From NCBI GenBank assembly GCA_025963775.1, contig JAOQAD010000022.1:1-53898 (forward strand): DNA of 53,898 nucleotides, in the 5' to 3' direction. Below the pieces are notes generated by a model, which had not been told where the DNA came from, ran no database searches, and saw nothing but the letters and a program-made list of their open reading frames with translations. This stretch comes from Bacteroidota bacterium (GTDB taxonomy: Bacteria; Bacteroidota; Bacteroidia; 2-12-FULL-35-15). A program made the translations under genes and the position numbers. This document shows positions 1 to 8,517 of the stretch, piece by piece (the first letter of the stretch is position 1; each line of letters starts with the position of its first letter).

Positions 1-76
1 AAATAGACGTTTTACCATGTAATAAAGTTAGAGCTTTTTTACTGGAAAGCAAATGGTAGAAACTACTACTAATTGG

Positions 77-649
77 TTATTCTACTCGTGCATTATCTAT
101 TGTTAAGCCTGTATTAAAGCCAATGAAGGTATTATCGGGTGCCGTGGTATTAGCAACACCTGAATTATTTCCTACAAACGTATTGCGCGTTCCTACTGTA
201 TTAGCCGTTCCCGAATTTGCTCCGACAAAAATGTTGGTAATGTTTCCGGTGGAGCCTCGCCACAAGGTCATTACGTTATTGATCATATAGCCTGTTGTTG
301 CTGTTTGAAGGTTCAGATTTCCGGCGTTAAGAGTTAATAGCTGGTTGGGGGTGCTGAAAGCGTTCCCTATTCCAACGAAACCTTGTGTGGCTCCAGCACT
401 GCCTATAATAGTCATACGCTGAATAGAAGTACCATTTGTAGCTGTACCGTTGGTGAAGAAATTGATGTTTCTGTTAGCGAAGAAGTTCTTTTCATCAAGG
501 TTTTTCGAAAATGTACCAGCAGCAGCGTCCCATCCTACAAACTGAGGAAAGGCAAAGGCGGTATTGGCTGGAGTTGTAACTTGAGCATAAATTGCCGAGC
601 ATGTCAGCAAGTATATTCCCATTAAGGTAAAGAATAATCTTTTTTTCAT
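77..649 (-). CDS. Secreted YadA-head-like repeat protein, probably truncated
   Basis: 190 residues. The N-terminus (MKKRLFFTLMGIYLLTCSA, then IYAQ) is a clear signal peptide. The C-terminal half carries repeats of the form NTFVGNNSG / NTFIGFNTG, which resemble the trimeric-adhesin head-type repeats of Bacteroidota proteins that normally continue into many more repeats and often an intramolecular chaperone or sorting domain. Here the frame stops right after the second clear repeat (NARVE then TAA), and no T9SS tail is present, so I infer truncation by a nonsense change or frameshift. It starts 11 bases after the stop of the upstream secreted gene, so the two are probably co-transcribed. Both are AT-richer than the core genes further right. 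Confidence 0.6.
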   Translation of the reverse strand: MKKRLFFTLMGIYLLTCSAIYAQVTTPANTAFAFPQFVGWDAAAGTFSKNLDEKNFFANRNINFFTNGTATNGTSIQRMTIIGSAGATQGFVGIGNAFSTPNQLLTLNAGNLNLQTATTGYMINNVMTLWRGSTGNITNIFVGANSGTANTVGTRNTFVGNNSGVANTTAPDNTFIGFNTGLTIDNARVE

Positions 650-660
650 GTGGCTGATTT

Positions 661-1659
661 TTAGAGTTTAATTATTTTTTTACTTGCTGATTTTTTTTCT
701 TTCTGATTGATTATTTTTAGGAAATACATCCCCGAAGGATAAGCGGAAAGATTGATTTTAATAGTATTATCATTAATTATTTCATTGGAGTAACAAACCT
801 TACCATACATGTCTGTCAAGACAATTCTACTGTTCTGGCTATTCTGAAATAAAATGGTAAAACCCTCAGTGGCTGGATTTGGGAATACATTAATCTCACT
901 GTCGTAATCAATCTCTGGAACTGATACCGAACAAGACAAAGCGTCAATGCCACCATTAGCCAACAATGAATCGGTGGTAACACATATATCATCAATTAGA
1001 TAATAACTTGCAGAATTCAAACAGAAACCACATGAATATTGTGTTGTATCGGTATTTGCGTTGTCAAAAAAATTACCCAAAATCACGTGATTATACGCTG
1101 AATCAGCAATGATGCTTCCCGAAATACGAACCCAGTTTACTGAATCACTTATTACTATCGATGAATTTAAATGAGCGAAATTGTCGATCGGTGCTGGATT
1201 ACTTGGGTTATATTCAATTGTAGATAACCGCATTCCAATATTATTTGATGGCATACCCCACTGAAAACCCGCACCAAAAGCCTCGCCCATGACGACATAG
1301 AAAGAAATAAAATACTTCTGTCCAATAACTAACGGAGTGTTTAATTGAATTCCAATATGCTCCCTATAACCATTAGCATCGTATATTACTAATCCAGCAT
1401 ATGCACTGCAATTTCGGTGAGCAGGTTGATTACAATTCAAGTTTTTAGGTACTCCAAATCCACTGGAAGGTGCACAAGCATTATAGTAATCGGGGGTTGT
1501 TATTGATTGACTGTATTTGCTCCAACCTGCTGCAAATTGAATTTGGTCTTCGTTTGTAGGACAAGTATCGTTTTGTTCAAATGAGAAGTTAGGCACAAGA
1601 TTCTGAGCCTTTACAGCAACACTAAAAATGATAAGGAAGGACAGGAATAGAGATTTCAT
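661..1659 (-). CDS. T9SS type A sorting domain-containing secreted protein
   Basis: 332 residues. Signal peptide at residues 1-18 (MKSLFLSFLIIFSVAVKA, cut before QNLVPN). The mature N-terminus NLVPNFSFEQ followed by a region with W, Y and G-rich strands is typical of Bacteroidota secreted proteins with a carbohydrate-binding-like jelly roll; eight or so Cys residues suggest disulfides in the mature part. The last ~75 residues (from INVFPNPATEGF to KKIIKL) are a standard type A T9SS sorting domain: FPNP, YGKV, LSAYPSGMYFLKI and a basic end. It should therefore cross the outer membrane by the type IX system and be anchored or released. No enzymatic motif was seen. The same NL(V/I)xNxxFE start appears in the protein at 19087-21051. 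Confidence 0.85.
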   Translation of the reverse strand: MKSLFLSFLIIFSVAVKAQNLVPNFSFEQNDTCPTNEDQIQFAAGWSKYSQSITTPDYYNACAPSSGFGVPKNLNCNQPAHRNCSAYAGLVIYDANGYREHIGIQLNTPLVIGQKYFISFYVVMGEAFGAGFQWGMPSNNIGMRLSTIEYNPSNPAPIDNFAHLNSSIVISDSVNWVRISGSIIADSAYNHVILGNFFDNANTDTTQYSCGFCLNSASYYLIDDICVTTDSLLANGGIDALSCSVSVPEIDYDSEINVFPNPATEGFTILFQNSQNSRIVLTDMYGKVCYSNEIINDNTIKINLSAYPSGMYFLKIINQKEKKSASKKIIKL

Positions 1660-1786
1660 AGTAAAGATTAAACATTACTAAGATAACCCAAATAGTAAGG
1701 AAAGCAAATGAAATAGAATGAAATTCTGACCGCGGGATTTTAATTTTTCTTTGAAGAGAATTGGGTGGTTTTAATGAAGATGTGCC

Positions 1787-3556
1787 TCAGACTTTTTCTC
1801 CCTGCTCGCCTTCCAGCAGCTGCATATTATACAAATTAAAATAAGAGCCCTGTTTCTCGAGTAATTCCCTGTGATTTCCCTGTTCTATGATCTCTCCGCC
1901 TTCCAGCACAATGATGGCATCCGCATTCTTTACGGAAGATACCCGGTGGCTGATGATCAGGGACGTTTTGCCCTTCATAATACGCTTTAAATTATTCAGG
2001 ATCTCTTCTTCAGTTTCTGTGTCCACAGCGGAAAGGCAATCATCGAAGATCAGCAGGCGCGGCTCTTTGATGATGGCGCGTGCGATGGAAACCCGCTGCT
2101 TTTGCCCGCCCGAAAGCGTGATCCCGCGCTCGCCGACAATGGTTTGAAACTTATCGGGGAATTCAATGATATTGGAATAAATGGCTGCATTCCGTGCTGC
2201 ATTTTCAACAGCTGAAAGGTCCTGTGTGCCCGAATGCACACCGAAAGAAATGTTGTTGGCGATGGTATCCGAAAAGAGAAAAACTTCCTGCGGAACGTAG
2301 CCTGTTTGCTGGCGCAGGTCGGCAAGGTTCAGTTGTGTGATGGGCTTGCCGTCGATGAGGATCTCCCCGGAAGTGGTATCATACAAACGGCAGAGCAGGC
2401 TGGCAATGGTTGATTTTCCGGAGCCGGTCTTCCCGATAATAGCAAGCGATTGTCCCGGCTTAACAGTAAAGGAAACATCTTTCAATCCATGGATCCCGGA
2501 ATCAGGGTATACAAAGGAAACATTCCTGAACTCGATGTTGCCTTTGATCTCTGAAGGCATCGGCTCCGTATTTTTGATCTCCGGCTCTGTTCTTAAAAAT
2601 TCGTTGATGCGTGTTTGTGAAGCAGCAGCGCGCTGGATCAGGGAGGTCACCCAGCCCAGGGATGCGATGGGCCAGGTAAGGCGGTTCACAAATACCATGA
2701 ACACCGCAATGCTGCCGAACGTGATCTTTCCCGCGATCACTTCCATACCGCCAATGTAGACGGTGAAAATGGTGCTTAAGCCGATCAGCCCGATCATAAA
2801 AGGCTGGAACAGGGATTCGATCTTTACCAGCCCCAGCGTTCTTTTTTTGTATTCGCCGCTTTGTTTGTCAAATTCCTCGAACGACTGCTGTTCCCGTCCA
2901 TAAGCCTTCAGCACACGGATCCCGGAGAATGCCTCCTGTGTCATGGTGGTGATCTCAGAGAGCTTTTCCTGCACTTTCGTGCTTTTTTTGTTGATCGTAT
3001 CGCTTACAAAATAAATGCTGATCGCCAGCAAGGGCAGGGGAAGCAGCACGTAGACCGTGAGCTTCACATCGGTGTTCAGCATCACGATGATGGTAAGGAT
3101 AAATGTAATGAGCGTATTTACGATGTACATGATGGCAGGGCCGATGTACATCCTCACGCGGCCTACATCCTCGCTGATCCTGTTCATCAGGTCGCCCGTG
3201 TTGTTCCTTTTATAGAAAGCGGTGTCCAGCAGCTGGTAATGCTCATAGATCTCGTTCTTCAGGTCGTATTCGATGAGGCGCGACATCACAATGATCGTTT
3301 GCCGGGTAAGAAAAAGGAAGAACCCGCTCAACAGCGCAAGCCCGATGATCTGCAGCCCCAGCATCACCAGCTCATGGTAAGGATCTTCAATCATCCCGGG
3401 CGTTTCAAGGGAATGGATCACAAAATCGAGCGCCGTGCCGATATAGGTCACCGAATACACTCCGAAAAGGGTGGAAATGGAAACAAAGATCACCCCCAGC
3501 GAAAGCCGCCAGCGGTATTTGTAAAAATATTTATTGATGTGTTTAAGTGATCTCAA
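1787..3556 (-). CDS. ABC transporter, fused permease and ATP-binding protein (MsbA/MdlB type)
   Basis: 589 residues, half-transporter. The N-terminal ~320 residues hold six hydrophobic segments of an ABC type 1 exporter domain, and the rest is the ATPase: Walker A GKTGSGKST near residue 375, Q-loop, signature LSGGQKQR near 480, Walker B LLIFDD near 503 and the H-loop ISHR. It would act as a dimer in the inner membrane, exporting a lipid, peptide or drug; the substrate cannot be read from sequence. The first codon appears to be TTG: an in-frame TGA lies four codons upstream and the next in-frame ATG is inside the membrane domain around residue 55, whereas RSLKHINKYFYKYRW matches the expected family N-terminus. 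Confidence 0.93.
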   Translation of the reverse strand: MRSLKHINKYFYKYRWRLSLGVIFVSISTLFGVYSVTYIGTALDFVIHSLETPGMIEDPYHELVMLGLQIIGLALLSGFFLFLTRQTIIVMSRLIEYDLKNEIYEHYQLLDTAFYKRNNTGDLMNRISEDVGRVRMYIGPAIMYIVNTLITFILTIIVMLNTDVKLTVYVLLPLPLLAISIYFVSDTINKKSTKVQEKLSEITTMTQEAFSGIRVLKAYGREQQSFEEFDKQSGEYKKRTLGLVKIESLFQPFMIGLIGLSTIFTVYIGGMEVIAGKITFGSIAVFMVFVNRLTWPIASLGWVTSLIQRAAASQTRINEFLRTEPEIKNTEPMPSEIKGNIEFRNVSFVYPDSGIHGLKDVSFTVKPGQSLAIIGKTGSGKSTIASLLCRLYDTTSGEILIDGKPITQLNLADLRQQTGYVPQEVFLFSDTIANNISFGVHSGTQDLSAVENAARNAAIYSNIIEFPDKFQTIVGERGITLSGGQKQRVSIARAIIKEPRLLIFDDCLSAVDTETEEEILNNLKRIMKGKTSLIISHRVSSVKNADAIIVLEGGEIIEQGNHRELLEKQGSYFNLYNMQLLEGEQGEKV

Positions 3557-3614
3557 AGGCTTTTTCAGTATGGGTTATGCGCCCGGCTTATAATTACAAT
3601 TGCCCTGCGTATAT

Positions 3615-3645
3615 TTTGGCTACTCGGAAATAACCATTAATTTTG
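3615..3645 (+). promoter_or_regulatory. Bacteroidota-type promoter for leucine dehydrogenase
   Basis: TTTG at 3615-3618, a 19-nt spacer, then TAATTTTG at 3638-3645. This matches the primary sigma-factor consensus described for Bacteroidota (TTTG, N19-21, TAnnTTTG) in both boxes and spacing. Transcription should start near 3652, giving a leader of roughly 75 nt before the ATG at 3726. Confidence 0.75.
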
Positions 3646-3725
3646 CGCCACAATTTTAAACCGTACAAAAGTACTGATTAATCATCTCTGAAAATCAGTC
3701 GTGTCAAAATCATAAACAAATAAGT

Positions 3726-4835
3726 ATGATACAAGTTCAGGATATTAAAAATTCTCCTTTGGCAGAGAATCCGGTTATTGCCCAGATGGGCATTAACAAT
3801 CACGAGCAGGTTGTTTTCTGCAATGATAACGAAACAGGCTTAAAAGCCATTATTGCCATCCACAACACCATTCTCGGCCCAAGCCTTGGCGGAACCCGCA
3901 TGTGGGCCTATAACAACGAAATGGAAGCGCTTACGGATGTATTGCGCCTTTCCAGGGGAATGACCTACAAATCTTCCGTAGCCGGGTTGAACCTCGGCGG
4001 CGGAAAAGCAGTGATCATCGGCGATGCAAAAACGCAGAAGAACGAAGCACTGATGCGCAGGTTCGGGAAGTTTGTGAACAGCCTTTCGGGGAAGTACATT
4101 ACAGCGGAAGATGTGGGAGTGAATACAAAGGACATGGAGTACATCAAGATGGAAACGGACTTTGTAAGCGGATTGCCCGTGAATATGGGTGGCAGCGGGG
4201 ATCCTTCGCCGGTAACGGCTTATGGCGTTTATCTTTCAATGAAAGCTTCCGCGAAGGAAAAATGGGGGAACGACAGCCTTTCAGGAAAAAAAGTGGTGGT
4301 GCAGGGAATCGGGCATGTGGGTGAAAGCCTGGTGAAACATTTGGTGAAAGAAGGCGCGAAAGTGTCGATCTTCGATATCAATGAAGAGCGTTTGAAAGCG
4401 ATCGCGAAGGAAACAGGCGCAGAAGTGATCACCGACGGAAACAAGATCTATGATATGGACATGGACATTTATGCTCCGTGTGCATTGGGCGCTACCCTGA
4501 ACTCGGATACGCTCAGCCGCCTGAAATGCTCCATCATCTGCGGTGCTGCGAACAACCAGCTGGCGGATGAGAATGTGCATGGGAAAATGGTGATCGAAAA
4601 AGGAATTTTATATGCTCCTGATTTTGTAGTGAATGCAGGCGGGATCATCAATGTGTTCTATGAGCTGGAAGGTTATAACCGCGAGCGCGCCCTTGCACAT
4701 GCTGAAAAGATCTATGATACAACGCTGAATATCTTCAAAATTTCAAAAGAGCAGAATATTCCGACCTATATGGCTGCTAACCGCATTGCGGAGAAGCGTA
4801 TTTCGGATATGGGGAAGATCAAGGTTACCTTTTAG
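3726..4835 (+). CDS. ldh: Leucine (Glu/Leu/Phe/Val family) dehydrogenase
   Basis: 369 residues, the normal size for leucine dehydrogenase (about 365). It catalyses NAD-dependent oxidative deamination of branched-chain amino acids to 2-oxo acids in the cytoplasm. Diagnostic residues are visible: Lys82 in TYKSSVAG and the catalytic Lys94 in GLNLGGGKAV, spaced 12 apart as K68 and K80 are in characterised leucine dehydrogenases, then the nucleotide-binding GIGHVG around residue 197. The length and the small-residue substrate pocket context favour Leu over Glu or Phe specificity, but that is inference. It is monocistronic by position: its own promoter lies upstream and a hairpin-bearing repeat lies downstream. 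Confidence 0.93.
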   Translation: MIQVQDIKNSPLAENPVIAQMGINNHEQVVFCNDNETGLKAIIAIHNTILGPSLGGTRMWAYNNEMEALTDVLRLSRGMTYKSSVAGLNLGGGKAVIIGDAKTQKNEALMRRFGKFVNSLSGKYITAEDVGVNTKDMEYIKMETDFVSGLPVNMGGSGDPSPVTAYGVYLSMKASAKEKWGNDSLSGKKVVVQGIGHVGESLVKHLVKEGAKVSIFDINEERLKAIAKETGAEVITDGNKIYDMDMDIYAPCALGATLNSDTLSRLKCSIICGAANNQLADENVHGKMVIEKGILYAPDFVVNAGGIINVFYELEGYNRERALAHAEKIYDTTLNIFKISKEQNIPTYMAANRIAEKRISDMGKIKVTF

Positions 4836-4879
4836 TGAGACTTTTGGTAGTGTGTAGTCCGGAGACGGTTAAAAAAACA

Positions 4880-4907
4880 CACCCCCTGGCCCCTCTCAAG
4901 AGGGGAA
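4880..4907. repeat. Dispersed short palindromic repeat, copy 1
   Basis: A CACACC-type flank followed by the perfect hairpin CCCCTCTCAAGAGGGG at 4890-4905 (7-bp stem, CA loop) and GAA. The same arrangement, flank, hairpin and following GAA included, occurs at 10593-10621. Both copies lie just behind the stop of a plus-strand gene. Confidence 0.6.
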
Positions 4908-4978
4908 TGGATTGTGCGCAAATTGATAATAGGAACCGATTCGTAATTAGTAAATTAGTATAGATTCGTTATTTGTAG

Positions 4979-5926
4979 ATGTTAAACAGAAGGTATTTAA
5001 GGATCAAAGTGATGCAGGCATTGTACGGGTTTTTTCAATCCGACACAAGGGACCTGGCAAGGAGTGAGCGTGAGCTGTTTTCAGGGATCGACAAGGTGTA
5101 TGATCTGTACATTTACCAGCTGGCATTATTGCTGGAGCTGCAGCATGTGGCAAGCGTAGCCCTGGAGGATGCAAAGGAAAAGCACCGTCCCACCAAGGAA
5201 GAGCTGGATCCTAACCGCAAATTCGTGGATAATAAATTCATCCTCCAGCTGTCGGAGAACATCCACCTGAAGCGTGAGATGAACAACCGCAGGATCAACT
5301 GGAACAATGAGTATGAGCTTGTCAGGAAAGTGTTCAATACGATCAAAGCTTCCGGGATCTATGAAAAATATATGAACTCCGGTGAGCATGATTACAAAAC
5401 CGATAAGGCATTCATCATTGAGATCTTCAAGGAATTCATCGCTGATTTCGAGCTGGTGAACCACCTGTACGAAGAGAAAAGCCTGCACTGGGGAGATGAT
5501 ATTTACCTCGTGAACCCGATGGTGGTGAAAACATTTGAATCGTTCAGCGAGGATGCAACGCCTGATTTTCATTTGATGCCGCTATACAAGGACAGGGAAG
5601 ATGACATGGATTTCGTGAGGGACCTTTTCCGCCAGACGGCTATTCGCAACGAGGAGAACGAGAAGCTGATCGGCGACAAGACAAAGAACTGGGAAGTGGA
5701 CCGCATCGCATTAATGGATGTGCTGCTGATGAAAATGGCGATCACGGAAGTGCTTCATTTTTCCAACATCCCGGTAAAGGTTACGCTGAATGAGTTCATC
5801 GAGATCTCCAAAATGTACAGTACACCGAAAAGCAAGATCTTCATCAACGGGATCCTTGATAAGCTGATCGCGGATTTTAAGCGCGACAACATGCTCAACA
5901 AGATGGGCCGCGGATTGATGGAATAA
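4979..5926 (+). CDS. nusB: Transcription antitermination factor NusB (long Bacteroidota form)
   Basis: 315 residues, about twice the length of E. coli NusB. The N-terminus MLNRRYLRIKVMQALYGFFQ is the RNA-binding Arg-rich helix start of NusB, and the C-terminal ~110 residues (WEVDRIALMDVLLMKMAITE through EFIEISKMYSTPKSKIFINGILDKL) are the all-helical NusB core. The middle ~170 residues are the extra helical region usual in this phylum. NusB binds boxA RNA with NusE/S10 in rRNA antitermination. It is followed after 15 bases by the DUF1573 lipoprotein, starting the conserved nusB / DUF1573 / yajC / YbbR / coaE order. Confidence 0.94.
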   Translation: MLNRRYLRIKVMQALYGFFQSDTRDLARSERELFSGIDKVYDLYIYQLALLLELQHVASVALEDAKEKHRPTKEELDPNRKFVDNKFILQLSENIHLKREMNNRRINWNNEYELVRKVFNTIKASGIYEKYMNSGEHDYKTDKAFIIEIFKEFIADFELVNHLYEEKSLHWGDDIYLVNPMVVKTFESFSEDATPDFHLMPLYKDREDDMDFVRDLFRQTAIRNEENEKLIGDKTKNWEVDRIALMDVLLMKMAITEVLHFSNIPVKVTLNEFIEISKMYSTPKSKIFINGILDKLIADFKRDNMLNKMGRGLME

Positions 5927-5941
5927 TAAAAATTAAAGAAA

Positions 5942-6424
5942 ATGAGATCAGGAATATTAACAGGATTGACCTTCATGCTGCTTGTGCTGGCAACGGCCTG
6001 CAGCACAGAAACGAAGAAGGATGAAAATGCCCCTTCCATTTCAACCGATGTGATCAACGTGCCTGCAACGGCTTCGGGCACTCCTGCTGAACCGGGAAGC
6101 TCCCCGGTAATGTCGTTCAGCGATGAAAAACATGATTTCGGGAAGATCACACAGGGCGAAAAAGTTTCCTATTCCTTTATGTTCAAAAACACAGGCGGCT
6201 CCGACCTGGTGATCTCCTCTGCGCAGGGAAGCTGCGGCTGTACTGTTCCAACCTATCCGCGTGTGCCGATAAAGGCGGGCGAATCCTCGAAGATCGATGT
6301 GGTGTTTGACAGTGAAGGTAAATCCGGGCTGGTGCAAAAAACAGTTACGTTGGTCACCAATTGCAACCCGAGCACAAAGGTGCTGACGATCAGCTCAACG
6401 ATCATTGTGCCGGAAGAAGAGTAG
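5942..6424 (+). CDS. DUF1573 domain lipoprotein
   Basis: 160 residues. The N-terminal hydrophobic segment ends in LATAC-STE, a lipoprotein signal with Cys as mature residue 1 (the -3 Ala is slightly atypical). The remainder is a DUF1573 immunoglobulin-like fold: HDFGKITQGEKVSYSFMFKN, then GSCGCTVPTYPRVPIKAGES and FDSEGKSG, close to the family pattern including the CGCT motif. The role is not established; members sit in the periplasm or on the membrane. It lies between nusB and yajC, a position conserved in many Bacteroidota. Confidence 0.9.
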   Translation: MRSGILTGLTFMLLVLATACSTETKKDENAPSISTDVINVPATASGTPAEPGSSPVMSFSDEKHDFGKITQGEKVSYSFMFKNTGGSDLVISSAQGSCGCTVPTYPRVPIKAGESSKIDVVFDSEGKSGLVQKTVTLVTNCNPSTKVLTISSTIIVPEEE

Positions 6425-6437
6425 ACAAGTATCTTTG
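6405..6437 (+). promoter_or_regulatory. Possible promoter upstream of yajC
   Basis: TATCTTTG at 6430-6437 fits TAnnTTTG, with TTG at 6405-6407 (spacer 22, slightly long). It overlaps the end of the DUF1573 gene and would give a leader of about 85 nt for yajC. Confidence 0.35.
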
Positions 6438-6529
6438 GACAGTTGGCAATTGAAAATTGGCAACGATCCTGCAAGTATTAAAAATAACAGAACAATAAAC
6501 AATTATAACAAACAACAAACAAAAAAATC

Positions 6530-6811
6530 ATGGCTCAGATAACAAGCTTTATTCCAATCATTTTAATCATCGTAGTGTTTTACTTTTTTATGATCCGTCC
6601 ACAGCTTAAAAAAGCAAAAGAGCAGAAAAAATTCAGGGAAAATATCAAAGTGGGTGATAAAGTGGTAACGATCGGCGGCATTCATGCAACGATCTACTCT
6701 GTGCAGGATACAACTTTCATCATCAATGTTGAAGGCGGCGTAAAGCTGAAGATCGAGAAAAATGCAGTTTCTATGGATTCCTCCTCGATGATCGGTGCGG
6801 AACAGAAATAA
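6530..6811 (+). CDS. yajC: Preprotein translocase subunit YajC
   Basis: 93 residues, typical size. One N-terminal membrane helix (SFIPIILIIVVFYFFMI) is directly followed by the hallmark RPQLKKAKEQKKF and a small cytoplasmic beta domain with VGDKVVTIGGIHATI. YajC is the SecDF-associated accessory subunit of the Sec translocon in the inner membrane. A strong intrinsic terminator begins about 20 bases after the stop codon, so transcription of this group probably ends here. Confidence 0.96.
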   Translation: MAQITSFIPIILIIVVFYFFMIRPQLKKAKEQKKFRENIKVGDKVVTIGGIHATIYSVQDTTFIINVEGGVKLKIEKNAVSMDSSSMIGAEQK

Positions 6812-6832
6812 GCTTATTTGTCAGTAAATGAG

Positions 6833-6870
6833 AAAATAGCGCTGGGCAAGGCTTCGGCGCTATTTTTTTT
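6833..6870 (+). terminator. Rho-independent terminator after yajC
   Basis: Ten-base-pair stem: AAAATAGCGC (6833-6842) pairs with GCGCTATTTT (6857-6866), with a 14-nt loop and an uninterrupted run of eight T (6863-6870). Confidence 0.85.
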
Positions 6871-6885
6871 ATCTGAAAGGTTGAT

Positions 6886-6893
6886 TAACTTTG
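6886..6893 (+). promoter_or_regulatory. -7 promoter box for the YbbR / coaE pair
   Basis: TAACTTTG, an exact TAnnTTTG match, sits between the yajC terminator and the YbbR start at 6917. Predicted transcription start near 6900, leader about 17 nt. No clear TTTG lies at the expected distance; that interval is the terminator T-run. Confidence 0.55.
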
Positions 6894-6916
6894 CTATGTA
6901 AAAAGCAGCTGCCGCA

Positions 6917-7906
6917 ATGAGGTCACCATTCATTAAAAATATAGAGTCGGGAGGAGGGAAAGAAAAGATCCGCCTCAACAAGCGCGTCGCCACTTTCCTC
7001 TGCTGCATCTTTATTTCCGTGCTCTTCTGGCTGCTGATGACCCTGTCGAAGGAATACAGCATCACCGTTGTTTACCCGGTGAACTACGTGAATGCCCCGA
7101 AGGACAAAGTGATCGCCAATACGCTTCCATCGTTCATCAACATCGAGATCAGGTCGAAAGGCTTTTTCCTGCTGGCCTATAAATTCAAGGACCCGCAGAT
7201 CGTGTACATCGACCTGAATGAAAGCCGCCCGATGGGCCCTCGCAACCATTATTACTTACTTACCAATTCGCAGATCGGGAAGCTTACGGAACAGTTCTCT
7301 TCGCGGATCAAGCTGCAGGGCGTTGTGCCGGATACCATCCTGCTTAATTTCAATAAAAAAATAACGAAGCGCGTACCTGTACGGGCGAACCTCACACTGA
7401 GCATGAACAGCAGGTACCAGCAATCGGATTCGGTGCAGCTCGTGCCGGGATTTGTAGAGATCTCGGGCGCTGCGGACGTGATTGGTAAGATCGACCATGT
7501 AGAAACCGTTCCTGTCACTCTTAAAGACATTGATAAGCCGCAGTCGGTCACGCTGTTCATCGCCAATGATACGGCAAGCGGCGATATAGAGCTGAGCGTT
7601 ACAAAAGTAAAAGCGCTGGTGAATGTTAAAAAATTCACGGAAGCCAGCATCGACCTGCCGATCGAAGCGATCAACCTGCCCCCGGGCTATTCCCTGAAAT
7701 CGTTCCCGGATAAAGTGAATGTGAAATATAATGTTGCGTTCGATAATTACGAAAAGATCAATGCACAGCAATTCCGCGCCATCATTGATTACAGGAAGGC
7801 AGAGCCGGGCAGCAACAAATTACGGATCGTGCTGGAAAAATTCCCGGCCGACATCCGCTCCATCAAGTTAAATCCTGAAAAGGCAGAATACATCATCAAA
7901 AAATGA
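6917..7906 (+). CDS. YbbR-like domain-containing membrane-anchored protein
   Basis: 329 residues. A single N-terminal membrane segment (about residues 25-45, FLCCIFISVLFWLLMTLS) follows a basic cytoplasmic stub, and the rest consists of YbbR-like beta domains, e.g. VPVRANLTLS and IDLPIEAINLPPGYSLKSFPDKVNVKY. In Firmicutes the YbbR protein CdaR regulates the diadenylate cyclase CdaA; whether this distant homologue does so is unknown and no cdaA is in the window. Its stop codon overlaps the coaE start (ATGA, 7903-7906), so the two are translationally coupled. The gene order is conserved in Bacteroidota. Confidence 0.85.
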   Translation: MRSPFIKNIESGGGKEKIRLNKRVATFLCCIFISVLFWLLMTLSKEYSITVVYPVNYVNAPKDKVIANTLPSFINIEIRSKGFFLLAYKFKDPQIVYIDLNESRPMGPRNHYYLLTNSQIGKLTEQFSSRIKLQGVVPDTILLNFNKKITKRVPVRANLTLSMNSRYQQSDSVQLVPGFVEISGAADVIGKIDHVETVPVTLKDIDKPQSVTLFIANDTASGDIELSVTKVKALVNVKKFTEASIDLPIEAINLPPGYSLKSFPDKVNVKYNVAFDNYEKINAQQFRAIIDYRKAEPGSNKLRIVLEKFPADIRSIKLNPEKAEYIIKK

Positions 7907-8481
7907 TCAGGGTAGGCATCACCGGCGGCATTGGAAGCGGAAAAAGCACTGTGTGCAGGGTGTTTGAGGTACTCGGCATCCCTGTGTATTATGCCGATGC
8001 GGAAGCTAAAAAACTGCTGGATGATCCTGCGATCCTTGCCATCCTCCTTGAAAAATTCGGAAAAGAGATCTTCGATGGAGATCACATCGACCGGAAAAAG
8101 CTGGCAGCAGTTGTGTTCAGCGATCCTGAGAAGCTTGCATTCTTAAATTCGATCATACATCCCGCTGTAAAAAAGCATTTCCTGGATTGGTGCGATGCGC
8201 ACAGCGATGCGCGGTATGTGCTGAAGGAAGCAGCCATCCTGTTCGAAAGTGAAGCCTACAAACAGGTGCAGAAGGTCATCACGGTAACGGCACCTGCGGA
8301 AGTGAGGATCGCAAGAGTAATGAAAAGGGACGGAACGGCGAGGGAAGAAGTGGAGAAGCGCATTGCCAGCCAGCTGAACGATGAGGAAAAAATAAAGCGC
8401 TCCGATTTTGTGCTGCTGAATGATGAGCAGCAATCGCTCATCCCGGAGATCCTGAAGATCCATCAGAAATTAATGTCTTGA
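7903..8481 (+). CDS. coaE: Dephospho-CoA kinase
   Basis: 192 residues, normal for CoaE. It phosphorylates the 3'-hydroxyl of dephospho-CoA with ATP, the last step of coenzyme A synthesis. The P-loop GITGGIGSGKST is at residues 5-16, followed by VFEVLGIPVYYADAEAK (the conserved DAD-like substrate region), the LID-region RDGTAREEVEKRIASQ and the conserved LNDEE. Start overlaps the YbbR stop by four bases. A large palindromic repeat element begins about 35 bases downstream. Confidence 0.96.
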   Translation: MIRVGITGGIGSGKSTVCRVFEVLGIPVYYADAEAKKLLDDPAILAILLEKFGKEIFDGDHIDRKKLAAVVFSDPEKLAFLNSIIHPAVKKHFLDWCDAHSDARYVLKEAAILFESEAYKQVQKVITVTAPAEVRIARVMKRDGTAREEVEKRIASQLNDEEKIKRSDFVLLNDEQQSLIPEILKIHQKLMS

Positions 8482-8517
8482 TTTTTTAGTTGACTACTAC
8501 GAAATTCAATCACCAGT

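Noticed and set aside
2861..3550. 229-codon plus-strand ORF opposite the ABC transporter
   Set aside because: Antisense to clear membrane helices of the transporter; His/Gln/Asp-rich shadow composition.
3557..3725. tRNA or riboswitch in the gap before leucine dehydrogenase
   Set aside because: No cloverleaf or known aptamer pattern; the gap is explained by a promoter and leader.
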